A stretch of 64,000 bases of DNA from Gordionus sp. m RMFG-2023 (GCF_954871325.1 NC_088777.1:45733366-45797365); one strand, 5' to 3'; positions 21,393-33,431 are shown, counted from the stretch's first letter. Notes: generated by a model from the letters alone, not told the origin. Numbers and translations: made by a program.

Positions 21393-23380
21393 ATTGGTGC
21401 CGTGACCAGGATGGACTTAGATATTAGTGTGGCCACAATGCAATGTACTGGATAAAAAGGTAAGAACCATTTTTTCATGTAATTTTGAGTTTTACTGTGA
21501 AATATACAGGAGGGGGTGAGTTTAAGGATGTATATATTTTTATATTTGAATTAAGCTGTGTAAGATTAGAAGTATGTAATGAGTATTAGGCAGAAATATG
21601 GAAATAAGATCAGGAATTTAAGACAGTAATATTTGGTATATTATCTTATGTCTATCTAGATGTATATGGTACATCCTATTTTGATCATTATTTGGTATGC
21701 CTTAAAACTCATTGAATGGTGTTATAGGTATTCCGTCATAGGAAGCTAGACCTCACGATCAGCAGGACAGAAAGGATTACTAAATATTTAAGTATTTGAA
21801 ATTTAGGAAAATATATATGGAAATAGACTTTTGTAATGAAGTTAGGCATTTTGGGTTTTAAAGGGATGGACATGTGTGGGATCATTTATTATTAATTAAT
21901 GTTAATATATTGTATTTGTAATTTAGTTATGATTAAGGTTGATATGTTATTAAAGGATCTATTGAGGGGAAGTTAATGTTGTTTATTTTGAAGTAATTAA
22001 CCATTTTTATGAAATAGGGTGTAATGTTAATTACACATATGATATATTTAATTATGAATGATAATTTAAAGGAATTGAAGTATGATGAGGTCAGAATAAT
22101 ATCTATAATGTTAGATGTGGATAGTTATTTTGATTTAGTGTCTGCATTTAGTATATATATAAATTGGATAGGAATTTATATGATATATTAGATGGTGTAT
22201 AATTTTTTTTTTCAAATTATGAAATCTTTATGTTTAATATTTTTTTTAAATTATAAATTTTTATAAAAAGTTTTATTTGCAATTATTATATTATTTTTAT
22301 GGTATGCAATGATGTGAAGGGAAAATATTTTTACAGATTGGTCAGCCATGTTGATGGGTATGCCTTGAGGTGAAAATATTGTTTAGTTTGGATACTGGGG
22401 AAATTTTTGTTTTGGTGTAAATTTTTTTTTGTAAATTTATGCTGCATAATACATTTTTTTTTATCTTTTTAATAATTTTATAACACATCACATTGCACTA
22501 TTTATTTTATGAACATTTTTTTTTAAGAAAAGACTCAAATTATTTTATATTGTGAAGGTACATTGAAGATTCTTTACATATATACCATATAGACCATTAT
22601 ATTCTCAATTTTTGTTACTTTGCATTCTACATTTTTGTGAATTTGTGATAATTGTGATGACAGAGTTAGGTAGAAATGGTATGTTTTTCTTAGGATACTG
22701 AGTAATTTCTAGATGGAAAATATTTTTCTACATATTATATATTTGTTCCTTCATATATAATATTAAATGTATTTATATACGTATGTATTGTAATTTTATT
22801 TATAATCTTTGTTCGGCCAAGTTTCGCAATTATTTTTATACCTAAAAATGGATTTTTATATTCATTTTGGGAAATATTTATAAAGATGTAGCTTTGTTTT
22901 TTTTACATGACAGAAGAAAAATTACATGTGTTGAAATTGCATTTCACACATAGACCATGTTTTCACATTACATTATTATATGTAAAATCATTATTTCTTA
23001 ATTACCATGAATCATACCCAAATAATGTGTATTATAGCTCATATTTCACAAATGTCTTAAACTGAATGAATTATTATGTTTTGCGGATATTACATTGTCC
23101 ATATTAATTTTCCGTAGATTATAAATGCAGATACCCCAATGTACATGTCATTATTGATAATGTCTGTTTTCGCGATTTTATATTGAAATGTACTGGATTT
23201 ATTATATTATAAATCATTATAAGGGAAGTTGATTCGATAAATTCCCTGAACGTCTTCAAGGCGTCCCGATACAATTAAAAGTCGAGACAATTTAAAGAGG
23301 TGATTCGATACAATTCAAAGGGGCGATTCGATACAACACCACCACAAAGAGAGGGACGCTGGGCTTGTGAAGGGTGGGCG

Positions 23381-23731
23381 TGTTGTAATTGTTGAAAAAG
23401 AAGAAATAAATTTAATATAATGCATAAAATGTCAGTTATTTTCTGACAGGGGAATAAAGTTTTCCTTGGGGGAAGAAGAGGAGGTGATGAACACATGATG
23501 GGTTGATGGGGAGGATTCTTTTGTTATCCATTTTGGGATGAGGAGTTTGGATTAATTCGAGAAGATGTCAGCGAGGGACTAAGAATGGACCTTTGGGAAA
23601 TGAAGAATTAGATAATTATGATTTATGATTTGTATATTTTTTGTTAATGCATGGAGACTGTTTTTGGTGTTTAATGAATAAAGTTGAGTCGTATTCTTAT
23701 TCTTATTATTATTGAATTATGGGTTGTTACA
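23381..23731 (+). repeat. 3' LTR of non-coding LTR element
   Basis: 351 bp, starting TGTTGTAATTG and ending GGGTTGTTACA, followed by CTAAT. Confidence 0.92.
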
Positions 23732-23889
23732 CTAATTGCTATGGATATTGACCCATGGCAATTATTTTTGCTAATAATCTTCTAAATAGACAATTGCAAA
23801 TGGGATAAATACCACCACATAGTTTTTGTGACACAATCAAGCTGACCCCATATTTGATTGAAATCTATGTTAGGAGATTTTAGTTTAAA

Positions 23890-25760
23890 AGAATATTTAT
23901 GAAGGTCTTAAATGCATTTAAATGATCTTTTGAGTTAAGAGAAGGTTTTATATGAAATTCATGTGTATATTTAATAGTTCCTCATCAATTATATAAAGTA
24001 CTATGATATATTTCTTAAAAAATCATCTTTATTATTATTCTAAAACTGGAGATAGAATAAATAATAATTTTTATTTTTATTATTTTAAGATATATTATTC
24101 TATTTCCCAACAACTTCTCTTTAAATCCAAAAATTTTATTGAATAATTATAAATACTATTGTCATAGGCGTAGCCAGAATTTTCCTAATGGGGGGGGGGG
24201 TATTTGGCCGGGCCTTTGGCCCACTTTTGCCAAGGCTTCGGCCGGGTTACCTTAGTCTATATAAAGTAATAAAATATTTTTACAAGAGAGGAGGTTATTT
24301 TTAATAAAAAAAATAAGCCTGGAACAAATATTAAGTATATTTTTATTAGTTTATATAAAATATAATAATAATTTATTCCAAACAAGTATAAAAAATTTAT
24401 TTATAAAAAGTAAGTAGACATATAGTTGATATTCCTCTATTATATAGAATTAGTTACAAAATACTAGGTAAAATTCCACTTTTACAGACATATGTGATAG
24501 TAGAGAAAATATTATAGTTAATATTTTAACAAAATTTACTAATCAATGCTCTTGATAGTAAATATAGCAACAATTTGCATTCAATATTTTAACGACATCT
24601 TTTTATTTTAAATAAAAAATTATATTAAAAAATAATCTTCATATTATTTATCCTACAATGTCTTTAAACTATATTTTCTTATGTCCTTATCAATATTTTA
24701 TATTTTTCTGTAAAATATATAATTGGCTATATTGGTACAAATTATTTGATTGTGATATGATAACTGATAAAATTATATATACTGTAAATCTACGACATAT
24801 AATATTCCACTACTTGTATTGTGCTTTAATTTTTTATTTAATTTATGATTTAATTTTATCAATAGTTTTATTGATATTGTTGAACATTAATCCGGAAGTT
24901 GGCGTTTTAATTTTAATGTATTTCTTTAAAAAATATATACGTATTTAACAACATTAGCAAGCTTTAGCTTGGCAGCCTATTTTAAGTGAAATTAAGTAAA
25001 ATTTTACATTTATATTATATTTAGTCCCAGCTATTTCAGGCCCTTAGAACTATCTCTAGTTTAGGAATCAAAATTGAATTTGCGATAATGTTATCACGAT
25101 CACCAACAGTGGGAATAAATTAATGGACTTTTGTTTAGAATAAACATTCGTGGTATTGGTAGCAGTGAATTTGTGGGTGGAGGAGTGATACACCCCCATA
25201 AGCTACACTCCTATATCATTTTCTTCCTCCTTGTTTACCTTGGTTATTTGGGTTGGAGACAGGATGCATGAATACAAAAATAAAATTAGTATTTCACCTT
25301 GGATTGGTTAAATATTAGTTTATATATATTTTCCTTAATTTTCTTAAATGGGAATCATTGCAATTAACTTATATCTTTTACCACAACTAATTCTCACCTT
25401 AAGGTGAACTCACCAGAAATAAACGATATGATCATATTAATTCGAAGTTAAACAATATGATAAAATAATAATATAACGATTTAAGTTATTATTCGATTAA
25501 CAGTAGCTATAGTAATAATATGATTTGTCGTAAAACATATCTATATATTTTTAAGAAATTTCTATTGTTTAACTTGTAGTACGTTTATTTTTTTTTAGGT
25601 TGTGTCGCAACTCACAAAAAGCATATATTTTATAAATCACTTTTTTAAAATTTTAATAATCCATTTTTGAAAATATTTATAAAGAATTTAATTTTTTAAT
25701 CGAATATTCGAAGAATTAAATTGAATACTATTATCAAAGCTCCAAAAATAATATTGAAAG
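23890..25760. other. AT-rich intergenic stretch with one GC-rich transposon-like end
   Basis: No gene is seen. At 24170-24245 a block reading GGCGTAGCCAGAATTTTC, a G-run and GGCCGGGCCTTTGGCCC stands out. It resembles the GGCGTAG(C/T) ends of the hAT-like MITE at 44.7 kb. The rest is featureless AT-rich DNA. Confidence 0.5.
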
Positions 25761-25764
25761 GTCC

Positions 25765-26440
25765 GTTGATTACCTTACTTCGACTCTGCTATCTGTAGAT
25801 CATGCCTTATTAGCCAGTCTCAGCCAAGGTTCTGGATATGAATACTTAGACGCCCTTCCCTCTAAAAATCTTGACCTCGAGCAGTCAAACCTAGAATTTA
25901 GCTTTGCAGTGGACATTTGCTTAAATGTTACAGCATCAGTCTCATATGAGCTCGTCAAGTGCAAGAAACCAGTAATTCAAACTGGCCGTCATTGCCTCCA
26001 ATGCATCTTTAGCAGTGGACGCTCAATCCGACATATCAGATGCAATACTCTCATAAAACGGGCTTTACAATGCTTAATGCTTTTCTGCCACTTTAGAATC
26101 CCCAGATCTCTTCGCTGATGGGAGATAGCCCGGTGGAATTACACAAATTCCTTGGGGAAAAGAATAATTTCTAGCGTAGGATTTTTCCTGCGTTGACTCC
26201 ATCTCACCCTCCAGCATCAATAAAGTCATCTTAAAATACACAGAAGATTTTAAAACTAACAAATATATGGAAATTCCTGATGAATATAAATTAATATCAA
26301 TGTGACTTACAACCCTAACATCCTAGAAGCCTGGCTCTTAGCATAATTAAATACCTTGGCTAGAGCCATGAGGATTAAATCAGGAGACTCAAAATAAGGC
26401 ATCTACTTATGTTAACGCATAGAAATTCGGATGATAAAAT
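25765..26440 (+). pseudogene. LINE-A-type C-terminal fragment (CCHC and endonuclease region)
   Basis: Translated on the plus strand it gives SGYEYLDALPSKNL, matching NGHEWLDAIPSGKK of LINE-A, then a degraded zinc region, then SIRHIRCNTLIKRAL, matching FLRHDNLNRLIGKAL. Another frame continues with LESPDLFADG, PGGITQIPWGKE and DFSCVDSI, matching the KRPDGMSLMS / WDVSC stretch, and then TNKYMEIP and LARAMRIKSGDSK. Several stops and at least one frameshift make it a dead 5'-truncated copy, in the orientation opposite to the other three. Confidence 0.8.
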
Positions 26441-26506
26441 CTAATTTCATATGCTTCATGGGTACATTTCTAGCCAGTATAATCTAGATCTTTTCCCCCT
26501 TTCCTT

Positions 26507-28508
26507 CAGTGGCCCCTACACTTTCTGATCGATGAAAGCAGATTGCCCCTCTGAAAAGTACCCCCCCCCCCTCCTTTGAAAAATTGATTAATTATTTTTG
26601 ACATCCATAATTTTCAAAAATAATTTTTATTGTATCAATCTTTAATTTATAATATAAATAAAATGTAAAAAAAAATACATAGTTTAAAAATATTATTTTT
26701 AAATTAATAATTTAACAAATTAGGGGAAGAAAAAGAGAAAGAATTTATAATTTCATCCATATTTAATTGTATAAATTTTTTTTAATTAATAAAATACGAA
26801 GTCTTGTTTTATTTATTTTACTCATGACCCTTTATGCAGTATATGAGGTAGTAGAAATGGTTAAATATTTTTATAAAATTGTTAAATTAAGTAAAGCAAA
26901 AATTTTTTAAAGTAGACGATAAGGTAAAATAAAAGAATAGTTTTTCGTCTGAATCATAAGTCTCCGAATTATCGTCAGAAGAAGAAGAAGAAGAAGCTAA
27001 ATAATGTATTAGTAAAAATATTTTAATTATATACATTTACAATTCTCAAAATCTGGCAAATCTTTAGATACTCTAGGTCACGTGTAAAAATTACATCACC
27101 CGTTTTAGCCATCTTATAAATATGAAACTTCAACATTTTCAAAAATTTGACTTGAATTTAAATGGTAAAATTCATAGATATCCTCGATATCATCTTTAAC
27201 GATTGACTTTTCTGCCATTCCCTTTGGTGTAAAAAATTATGTTTGATTTAATTTTTATCGAAACTGCATGATAATTATCAAGTGCAGCATAAAATACACT
27301 GGTTTTAAAGCTAAAATAAAATATTTGATAAAAATTTATATACCTCTCCTTTTTGGATTGTAATGTTTGCAATCTAGAACTTTCTAAATCAAAAGGTAGA
27401 TTTCTCTCCTTTATAAAATCTTGTGCCTTTGAAAAAACATCCAAAAATTCAGTGTTATTATCTATTAAGATTAAAATATAATAAAAGACAATAATTTAAA
27501 TTATACTTCTCAAATTAATCAGGCAATCTTTTGCCAATTGAATTTGATTTAATGCAAACCGTATATCCTTCTAAATGGTTTGCGATTTTGTAACTAAGCT
27601 TGTTATCGACATATTTTAGCCAAAACACAAAGTGATAAAATAAAATAAAATTTTTTTATTCTAAAAATTATAACACGTGGCGTGGCAGGATCTTCAGAAT
27701 CCTTTAAATTTGTCAAAGCTGCTCTCAAGGCATCATAAAGTAAAAAAATTTTTACAATCGCTTTATATGATGATAACCAGCTTCTATAAATATAAAATAA
27801 ACTTAAACAAATATGATAATATTACCGAGTGGTATTCTTGATGAATAAAAATCGTAGCGATTTTGTCAGTATATTACTCTGACATGCTTTGAGCACCATA
27901 TATCTTTTAACATCAATAAAATATACATGAATCTCGTCTAATATTCCTATAACATTTCGCAGTTCTTTTATTGATTGACATAATTGGACAATGATTAAAT
28001 TTAATCGATGACAATAGCGCAAAAATTAAAGCTGCCTTTAGCGCCTCCGCTCTAATCTAAGCCTGCACTCCATTGATTCTTCCACTCATGTTCGAGGCGC
28101 TATCATAGCCTTTCCCAACTAAGAATTTGAGGGGTAGATTCATGGAGCCAAGTTTGGATATTATTCTTTTTAATATCAAGACCAGTTGTATTTCCCATAC
28201 AATATATGTCTATCAGTCTTTAAACGGGCTTAGGTGTCTCACTATTTTCAACATATCTTACTAACATAGCAATTGCTTCTGGTTTTGAAACATCATATGT
28301 GTTCAACTATAATTGAAAAGCACCTGTTAAATTCAATCTCTTTTTGAATTTTTTTTATAACCATATTTTTCATGGTTTCAATGAGACGATTATGAAGGGG
28401 TGTAGTAAAACAATAAAGAAATTAAATTTTTAAAAAAGTACCCCCACTCAAATTTGTAGAAGCAGTTGCTTCGGACCCTCCTTCCCCCTCCTGTTATAGG
28501 AGTCACTG
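26507..28508 (-). mobile_element. hAT transposon B (ZMYM1/THAP12-like), decayed
   Basis: Terminal repeats CAGTGGCCCCTA (left) and CAGTGACTCCTA (right, reversed) are flanked by 8-bp near-identical duplications CTTTCCTT and CTTCCCTT. On the minus strand the interior shows hAT transposase pieces: FLVGKGYDSASNMSGRINGV, YCHRLNLIIVQLCQSIKEL and LVRYVENSETPKPV, typical of the ZMYM1-like hAT group. Stops and frame changes are frequent, so it is inactive. A GAA triplet run lies at ~26980. A short internally deleted relative lies at 37.1-37.8 kb. Confidence 0.88.
27822..28160 (-). pseudogene. hAT B transposase fragment (catalytic core region)
   Basis: Two conserved blocks of the RNase H-like core are readable on the minus strand: VGKGYDSASNMSGRINGVQA, which carries a catalytic-type Asp, and HRLNLIIVQLCQSIKELRNV. 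A stop separates them. No full-length frame exists. Confidence 0.8.
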
Positions 28509-29330
28509 CTTCCCTTCATTGTTTATAATCTTCTTTTTTTCCTTTTTCAAAATATGAAACAGAAAATCCTTTTTTCAGCTTGTACGATAATTCTCTATAT
28601 AGTTTATGGATCCGGTGTAAAATTTTTTAAAGATTTGGAAGTAAAAGTGTTAATACTGTATTGTATAGATCATCAATAAAAAATAATAATATATCACACT
28701 GATTAGGCAAATTTTTTTTATTTGATTATCTTTATTTACAGATTCTATGAACATTAAATCTCAATATTGATAGTAATCATAAAGACTTACACCAAAGAAT
28801 ATGAACTTAAAATCAGCCAACACCCACCCTTAAAGTAATTAAATTATACTGTAGTTCTCGAATATGGCCTCTTTTTCTGTCCAACTCCTTTTTAATAAGC
28901 CTATAGATATTTAAGTAACATTTTTCGAAATGTTGCGGCCTCATATTTTTACTTTTACACCCAAATTAAATTCGTTCCAATTAGATGGAAATGAGGAAAA
29001 CCTAGCGTAGCTTTGTTTAACCTTTAACGGCAGAGGGCAGAAGCGCTATATATCACGTATCACGTAATATGATTATGAAACATATTTCCTATTTTTTCTC
29101 ATTTATATTCGCGATTCGATACAATTTTTTTTTTCTTCTCTTATATACTAACTTCTGTATGAAATAAATTGATTTTTTCCGTAAATTTATAATGATTAAT
29201 TTATATCATTATTTAATCTAATTCATTTTTATATTATAGCAACATATTTTAATTTAAAAATAATTATAATAGATTTTATATAACTAACTATTAATTATAA
29301 TGTTTTAAGGAATACTTGTATAAAAAGGTA
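28509..29330. other. AT-rich stretch with a dispersed repeat at ~28940-29090
   Basis: GATGGAAATGAGGA(A/C) followed by ACCTAGCGT and a TATCA(C/T)GTATCAC string recurs at ~42190-42290, diverged. Nothing else recognised. Confidence 0.5.
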
Positions 29331-29399
29331 ATGAAATTAATTACACAATAATATTATTTTATAGAAATTTGGTTTTAGTGAATATAAAAAATAATATTA

Positions 29400-29461
29400 T
29401 ATTAATCTATAATAAAATAATAAGTTTTATATAAATAAGCATCTTTCAACATTTAATTTTC
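29400..29461 (+). promoter_or_regulatory. Conserved upstream region of 5S rRNA gene 1
   Basis: TATAAATAAGCATCTTTCAA starts about 32 bp before the gene and is conserved upstream of the inverted second copy. It looks like a TATA-type element aiding RNA polymerase III start selection, in addition to the internal control region. Confidence 0.6.
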
Positions 29462-29580
29462 GATTACGACCATATCACGTTGAAAGCACCGGTTCCCTTT
29501 CGAACACCGAAGTTAAGCAACGTTGAGCCTGGTTAGTACTTGGATGGGTGACCGCCTGGGAATCCCAGGTGTCGTAATCT
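29462..29580 (+). rRNA. 5S ribosomal RNA gene 1
   Basis: 119 bp matching the eukaryotic 5S consensus: it starts GATTACGACCATATCACGTT, has the internal control blocks AGTTAAGCAACGTTGAGCC and GGTTAGTACTTGGATGGGTG, then ACCGCCTGGGAATCCCAGGT, and its ends pair (GATTACGAC with GTCGTAATC). A T-run follows directly as pol III terminator. It is identical to the inverted copy at 30740-30858. Confidence 0.97.
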
Positions 29581-29586
29581 TTTTGT
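29580..29586 (+). terminator. Pol III terminator of 5S gene 1
   Basis: A run of T directly after the gene body (TCTTTTTG). Confidence 0.75.
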
Positions 29587-29716
29587 TTTATTTATTTAGA
29601 TTTTTAATTGATAATTACATTATTCTTAATTTTATTAAATTTCTTTTTACATAAACCTAGTAAAAAAATTTAATTTATAAAATTATAATTATATAATTAA
29701 AAATAAAATTCTATAA

Positions 29717-30380
29717 TTAAGTCCCCAAAAAGGAACCTATTGTATTAAAAAATTTATATTCGAATTTTTGCCGAATAAAAAGAAATTCTCTGGGTTCATT
29801 TGTGAAAAGTCGTATTTTATTACGCAGATTTTTTAAAAACATAAATGTTGAAGGTGAATAATGCCCGTTAGTAGAGGTCACTACTCGAGTGAATATGAAG
29901 TTTTTAAAATTTTTGTATTTGTTTGTCTTTTTAATTTCTGCCTGTGTTATTAAATTGAAATTTATGTTTGAAGGGAATGATGAGACACACGTGTAATCCC
30001 ATATGAGTGATTTGCCTAGGGCCCAAAGTATGGTTGTCATACCATCATGTCTTAAACCATCTACTTGAGATAAATTTGATGGTTCAAGATTGTTTGGAAT
30101 GTGTGCAGCTGTTAGGCTTCTATTTATTATATGGTTTACAGCTGAGTGGCGTTGATGTCTCCCTTGACTAAATATACAATTTAAGCCATGTCTATTGAAT
30201 CAACGGGTGATTTGCATTTGATGCAGGCATGGGGCTGTACTATATCACAACCTAGACGTAAACCAATGATTACTCATTGTTCATCTGATAAGAGATTACC
30301 AAGGTTACGACTAGGGAGTAATTCTAACCATTCATGACCACCAAGTCTGTCAGATAATTGAAGGAGTTGTCTCTAAAGGT
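29717..30380 (-). pseudogene. LINE-A-type C-terminal fragment between the 5S genes
   Basis: On the minus strand from ~30380: LGGHEWLELLPSRNL, then LRLCCD-type sequence with CIKCKSPVDS (CCHC), a frame change, RHGLNCIFSQGRHQRHSAVN, NNLEPSNLSQVDGLRHDGM and LWALGKSLIWDYTCVSS. A 107-residue frame (30040-29717) completes the C-terminus, ending FNTIGSFLGT before a stop. It includes the KRPDG/VWDVS-type endonuclease region absent from the visible part of LINE-A. It is a 5'-truncated, decayed copy lying entirely between two inverted 5S rRNA genes. Confidence 0.85.
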
Positions 30381-30739
30381 GGATTGAATTACGAAAAAAC
30401 TAAAATGTTTTAAAAAAACTAGAATAAATATTTAATATGCTCAGAATTATTCCTTAAAGCTCACATTAAAAGAATTGCCCAGAATTTATATAATTACTCC
30501 GATATAAAAGTTAAACAATTTTATAAGAAAGTTGCTAAAAATATATGTAAATGTTTTAACAAATCATATTATTACTACAATAATGGTTCGAATAATAACT
30601 TAGATCGTTACATTATTTAATAATTCACACTTATGGATATTTAAAAAAGAAATAGGTTAGAGGTAAATTTGACAATACAATGTTTATAAGAATAATATAA
30701 AATAAAATAAAAGCATACATTTAAATAAATAAAATAAAA

Positions 30740-30858
30740 AGATTACGACACCTGGGATTCCCAGGCGGTCACCCATCCAAGTACTAACCAGGCTCAACGT
30801 TGCTTAACTTCGGTGTTCGAAAGGGAACCGGTGCTTTCAACGTGATATGGTCGTAATC
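30740..30858 (-). rRNA. 5S ribosomal RNA gene 2 (inverted copy)
   Basis: Reverse complement of 29462-29580 with no difference that I can see. About 120 bp of upstream flank is also shared (TTATAGAAATTTGGTTTTAG and the TATAAATAAGCATCTTTCAA block), with scattered changes. The downstream T-rich flank matches for ~20 bp. Gene bodies identical, flanks diverged. Confidence 0.97.
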
Positions 30859-30920
30859 GAAAATCAAATGTTGAAAGATGCTTATTTATAAAACATATTA
30901 TTTTATTATAGCTTTCTACT
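30859..30920 (-). promoter_or_regulatory. Conserved upstream region of 5S rRNA gene 2
   Basis: TATAAATAAGCATCTTTCAA recurs at the same spacing before the gene, as in copy 1. Confidence 0.6.
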
Positions 30921-31525
30921 ATAATTTTTTATATTGACTAAAACCAAATTTCTATAAAAAAATAATATTATTGTATAATTAATTTTATATAAAATAAAAT
31001 TATTTTTAAATAACATAACTTTCGAATAGAATCAATTCGACGAATCAAATCTATAATGATTATTAGTAAGATTACGAATAAGGAATTATTCAATTCGTAC
31101 GATATCGAATAATACAATTATTGAATTCTAAAATACAAATTAAAGATATATAAGGTTCGATTTATATTTTTGCAGGTATATTATATATTGCAAGTTGTAA
31201 CGTAACCAGAACTTTGACTAAAAGACAGTTCTAGTTCCGGTTCTGAATTATTTATCAAAAAAAAGGGTATGTGGTTTCTAAATTTTTTTAAAAAGGGTCA
31301 GTGTTTTCGTTACTGAGAGTTTTCGGTCCTCGTTCCAGGCTTGCATTAATTTTTTATTTTAAGAATAATAAACCCCATAATGAATCACTAAACATTTCGA
31401 ACGATAGTTATATATAAATTATTCCCGCTTTTGTCAGATCCAGTTCTCCTACATTGTTTACTTGAAATTTTTAAAATTGATACTCCTTCTTACGGTTTCT
31501 AGATATGTTAGAAGAGGTGTTTCAG

Positions 31526-31663
31526 GTGTTATTGTTAAACGGCTAACCCATTATTTTGGCTTAAAATTATTACTCAAGTCTCGCGGTAAGAGATGTCCAA
31601 ATCTTTCTGCTATCGAATAAAATCTTCAGGCCTGCATAATATTTTTTGGCTAATTAACAACAC
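31526..31663. repeat. Palindromic MITE, copy 1
   Basis: Starts GTGTTATTGTTAAACGGCTA and ends TAATTAACAACAC, followed by TA. It has the family centre (GATGTCCAAATCTTTCTGC). Confidence 0.7.
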
Positions 31664-32389
31664 TAGATAGGTTATTGTTACAACTACGAACAGAAAGAAA
31701 ACTGCTAACTTGATAAAAGTGCTCCTATTATTAAAAAAGAGATTATATCTATCCAACAATTTGACTATTTATTTTCTAAGCATGTTATATATTTTGTTTC
31801 TTAATATTTGCGGTATTTTTTTGGCTAATTTTATAGTATCGCTTTTTGCCGTTTGCAAATTCCTACTATATACTAATATAACCTAGAGCTAGATAACACG
31901 CGAATCATTAATCAATTGTATTCTTGAAATCTGGAGGGTCGGGTGGGGGCGTGTACCCTCTTAATACATAAATTAACTTTTTAAAATTAAATAATTTTAT
32001 CCTTAATGAGGCCTCAACGTGATTGACGGGGGAGAGGAGGTTAACTATGATTTTTTATAAAATCTAAATTTAAATGAACACTAGATAATGGCACTTTAAT
32101 ATTACATCAATTAATCCGTGAGTGAGAAAATATAGGAAAATTAATATTCATTTACTGCTTATTTTTTGCAAAATTATTTTAAAATCTAATTTTAAAAATT
32201 TGTGTGACTAGGTAATGATCAAAAATAAAGAATCCGGGAATGTATCACTGTCCGGGGTTAAAAATAAATAGAAAATTCAAATTGGGGCTGGACCAGGCCG
32301 AAAATTTTAACAGCTGCCGTTCTCTAAATTATATGACTAAATACAAAATATGTAACAGAACCCATAAACGTCAATTATATATATATATC

Positions 32390-32660
32390 GGAGACCTGCA
32401 GGCCCGACCCTAAGCCCGGCATTTTTCAAAATATAGCTGGGCCGGGCCTGAAAATTTTTTTTAAAAAAAATCCTGGCCGAATCGGGCCGTATATTTTAAA
32501 ACCAAATATTTGAAATCGCCATTATTAGCTATAAAAATCAAATAAATATAATATATAATGAAAAAATATGGGCCGGGTCTGAAATTTTTTTTTTAAAAAA
32601 AAACCAGGCCAGGCCGGGCCGGCCGTAAAAATTGCAAATTCTACCTCTGCAAGTTTCTGA
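32390..32660. repeat. GC-rich MITE, copy 1
   Basis: Starts GAGACCTGCAGGCCCG and ends near CTCTGCAAGTTTCTG. Inside are GGGCCGGGCCTGAAAATTTT and CCAGGCCAGGCCGGGCCGG around an AT-rich core. GGGCCGGG blocks face both ends in inverted orientation. Confidence 0.75.
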
Positions 32661-33430
32661 TAAATATTATTAAAAATAAATATTTTAAAATTAATACATA
32701 AGGTAAGAGAATAACTTATCAGCCAAAATTATCATATTCCTTAGAAATGAAATAATATAACCTTTACACCTATATACGAAAAAGAATAATCATATTTATG
32801 TAGTTTTAATAATGACTTATTTAAAAATATTACGTAAGAAAAATATGTCTATATATGATGTATCATTTAATCAAATATTTACTTATTCCATCCCCTCCTA
32901 TCTCATTGCATTAAACATTACACATTTACATTATTAAAAACGGATAGTAATGTCCAAACTAAATGATTACTAATATTGTACAATGGAGAGGTTTTTAAAA
33001 GGTGATATAAAACTTTTTTTAAAATCTTTATCAATAATAAAATAATTTGTACTCAAAAAAAGGGAATAAATTGATTAATAGAAAACAAAAACATAATTTT
33101 GAATTAGTTGATTTGATCTTTATCACCTGTTTCTACCTATATGTTAATATTTTAAGAGATATATAAAGAATTGAATAATTATTGAAATTGAAACAAAATT
33201 CTTATAATACAATCACTCATTATAATTTATGTTGTCATGAAAACACCTTATCAGCCGAAACATTATAAATTGAATCTAAAAATTGGAAATATTGCTTACA
33301 TAATATTAAGAGATTTATTCAATGAAATAATAGAAATATATTCTTAATTTTTTTATGTTTTAGCAATTTATAACCATCTACTAACTACCCTGTAAATTTA
33401 ATTTGGCCAAAATTGTCAGATCTCTTGACT
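32661..33430. other. AT-rich stretch, nothing recognised
   Basis: No ORF, RNA gene or clear repeat seen. Confidence 0.4.
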
Positions 33431-33431
33431 A

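Larger units (their letters stand above)
21033..23731 (+). mobile_element. Non-coding LTR retrotransposon (TRIM/LARD-like)
   Basis: Direct LTRs at 21033-21392 and 23381-23731 and a 5-bp target duplication CTAAT (21028-21032 and 23732-23736). TTGGTGCCGTGACCAGG follows the left LTR as primer-binding region, and the purine-rich GTGAAGGGTGGGCG precedes the right LTR. The LTRs start TGTTGTAATTG and differ little apart from a 10-bp duplication at the end of the left one. The ~2-kb interior has no ORF of note, so it must have moved with proteins from another element. It sits inside a decayed LINE. Confidence 0.92.
20144..23890 (-). pseudogene. Decayed LINE-A-type reverse transcriptase, split by two insertions
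   Basis: The remaining pieces are 20905-21032 and about 23732-23890 (minus strand). The right piece gives CGGIYPICNCLFRRLLAKII, which aligns with the LINE-A stretch DGGVRPIAIGSFFRLLVAKA. The left piece gives LGFSVKGEVKIDAIHKF, then FKKAFINKFREHF, aligning with LGFGVRGGCEVASHVARIF and FRNAFNTIHRRAF. The join point between the pieces is where the non-coding LTR element landed, and a hAT element landed just downstream. At least one stop interrupts the frame, so this is a dead copy. Confidence 0.75.

Noticed and set aside
24658-24948. 96-residue hydrophobic frame
   Set aside because: Its composition (Ile, Leu, Tyr, Phe) is what AT-rich DNA gives by chance. No motif and no splice context.
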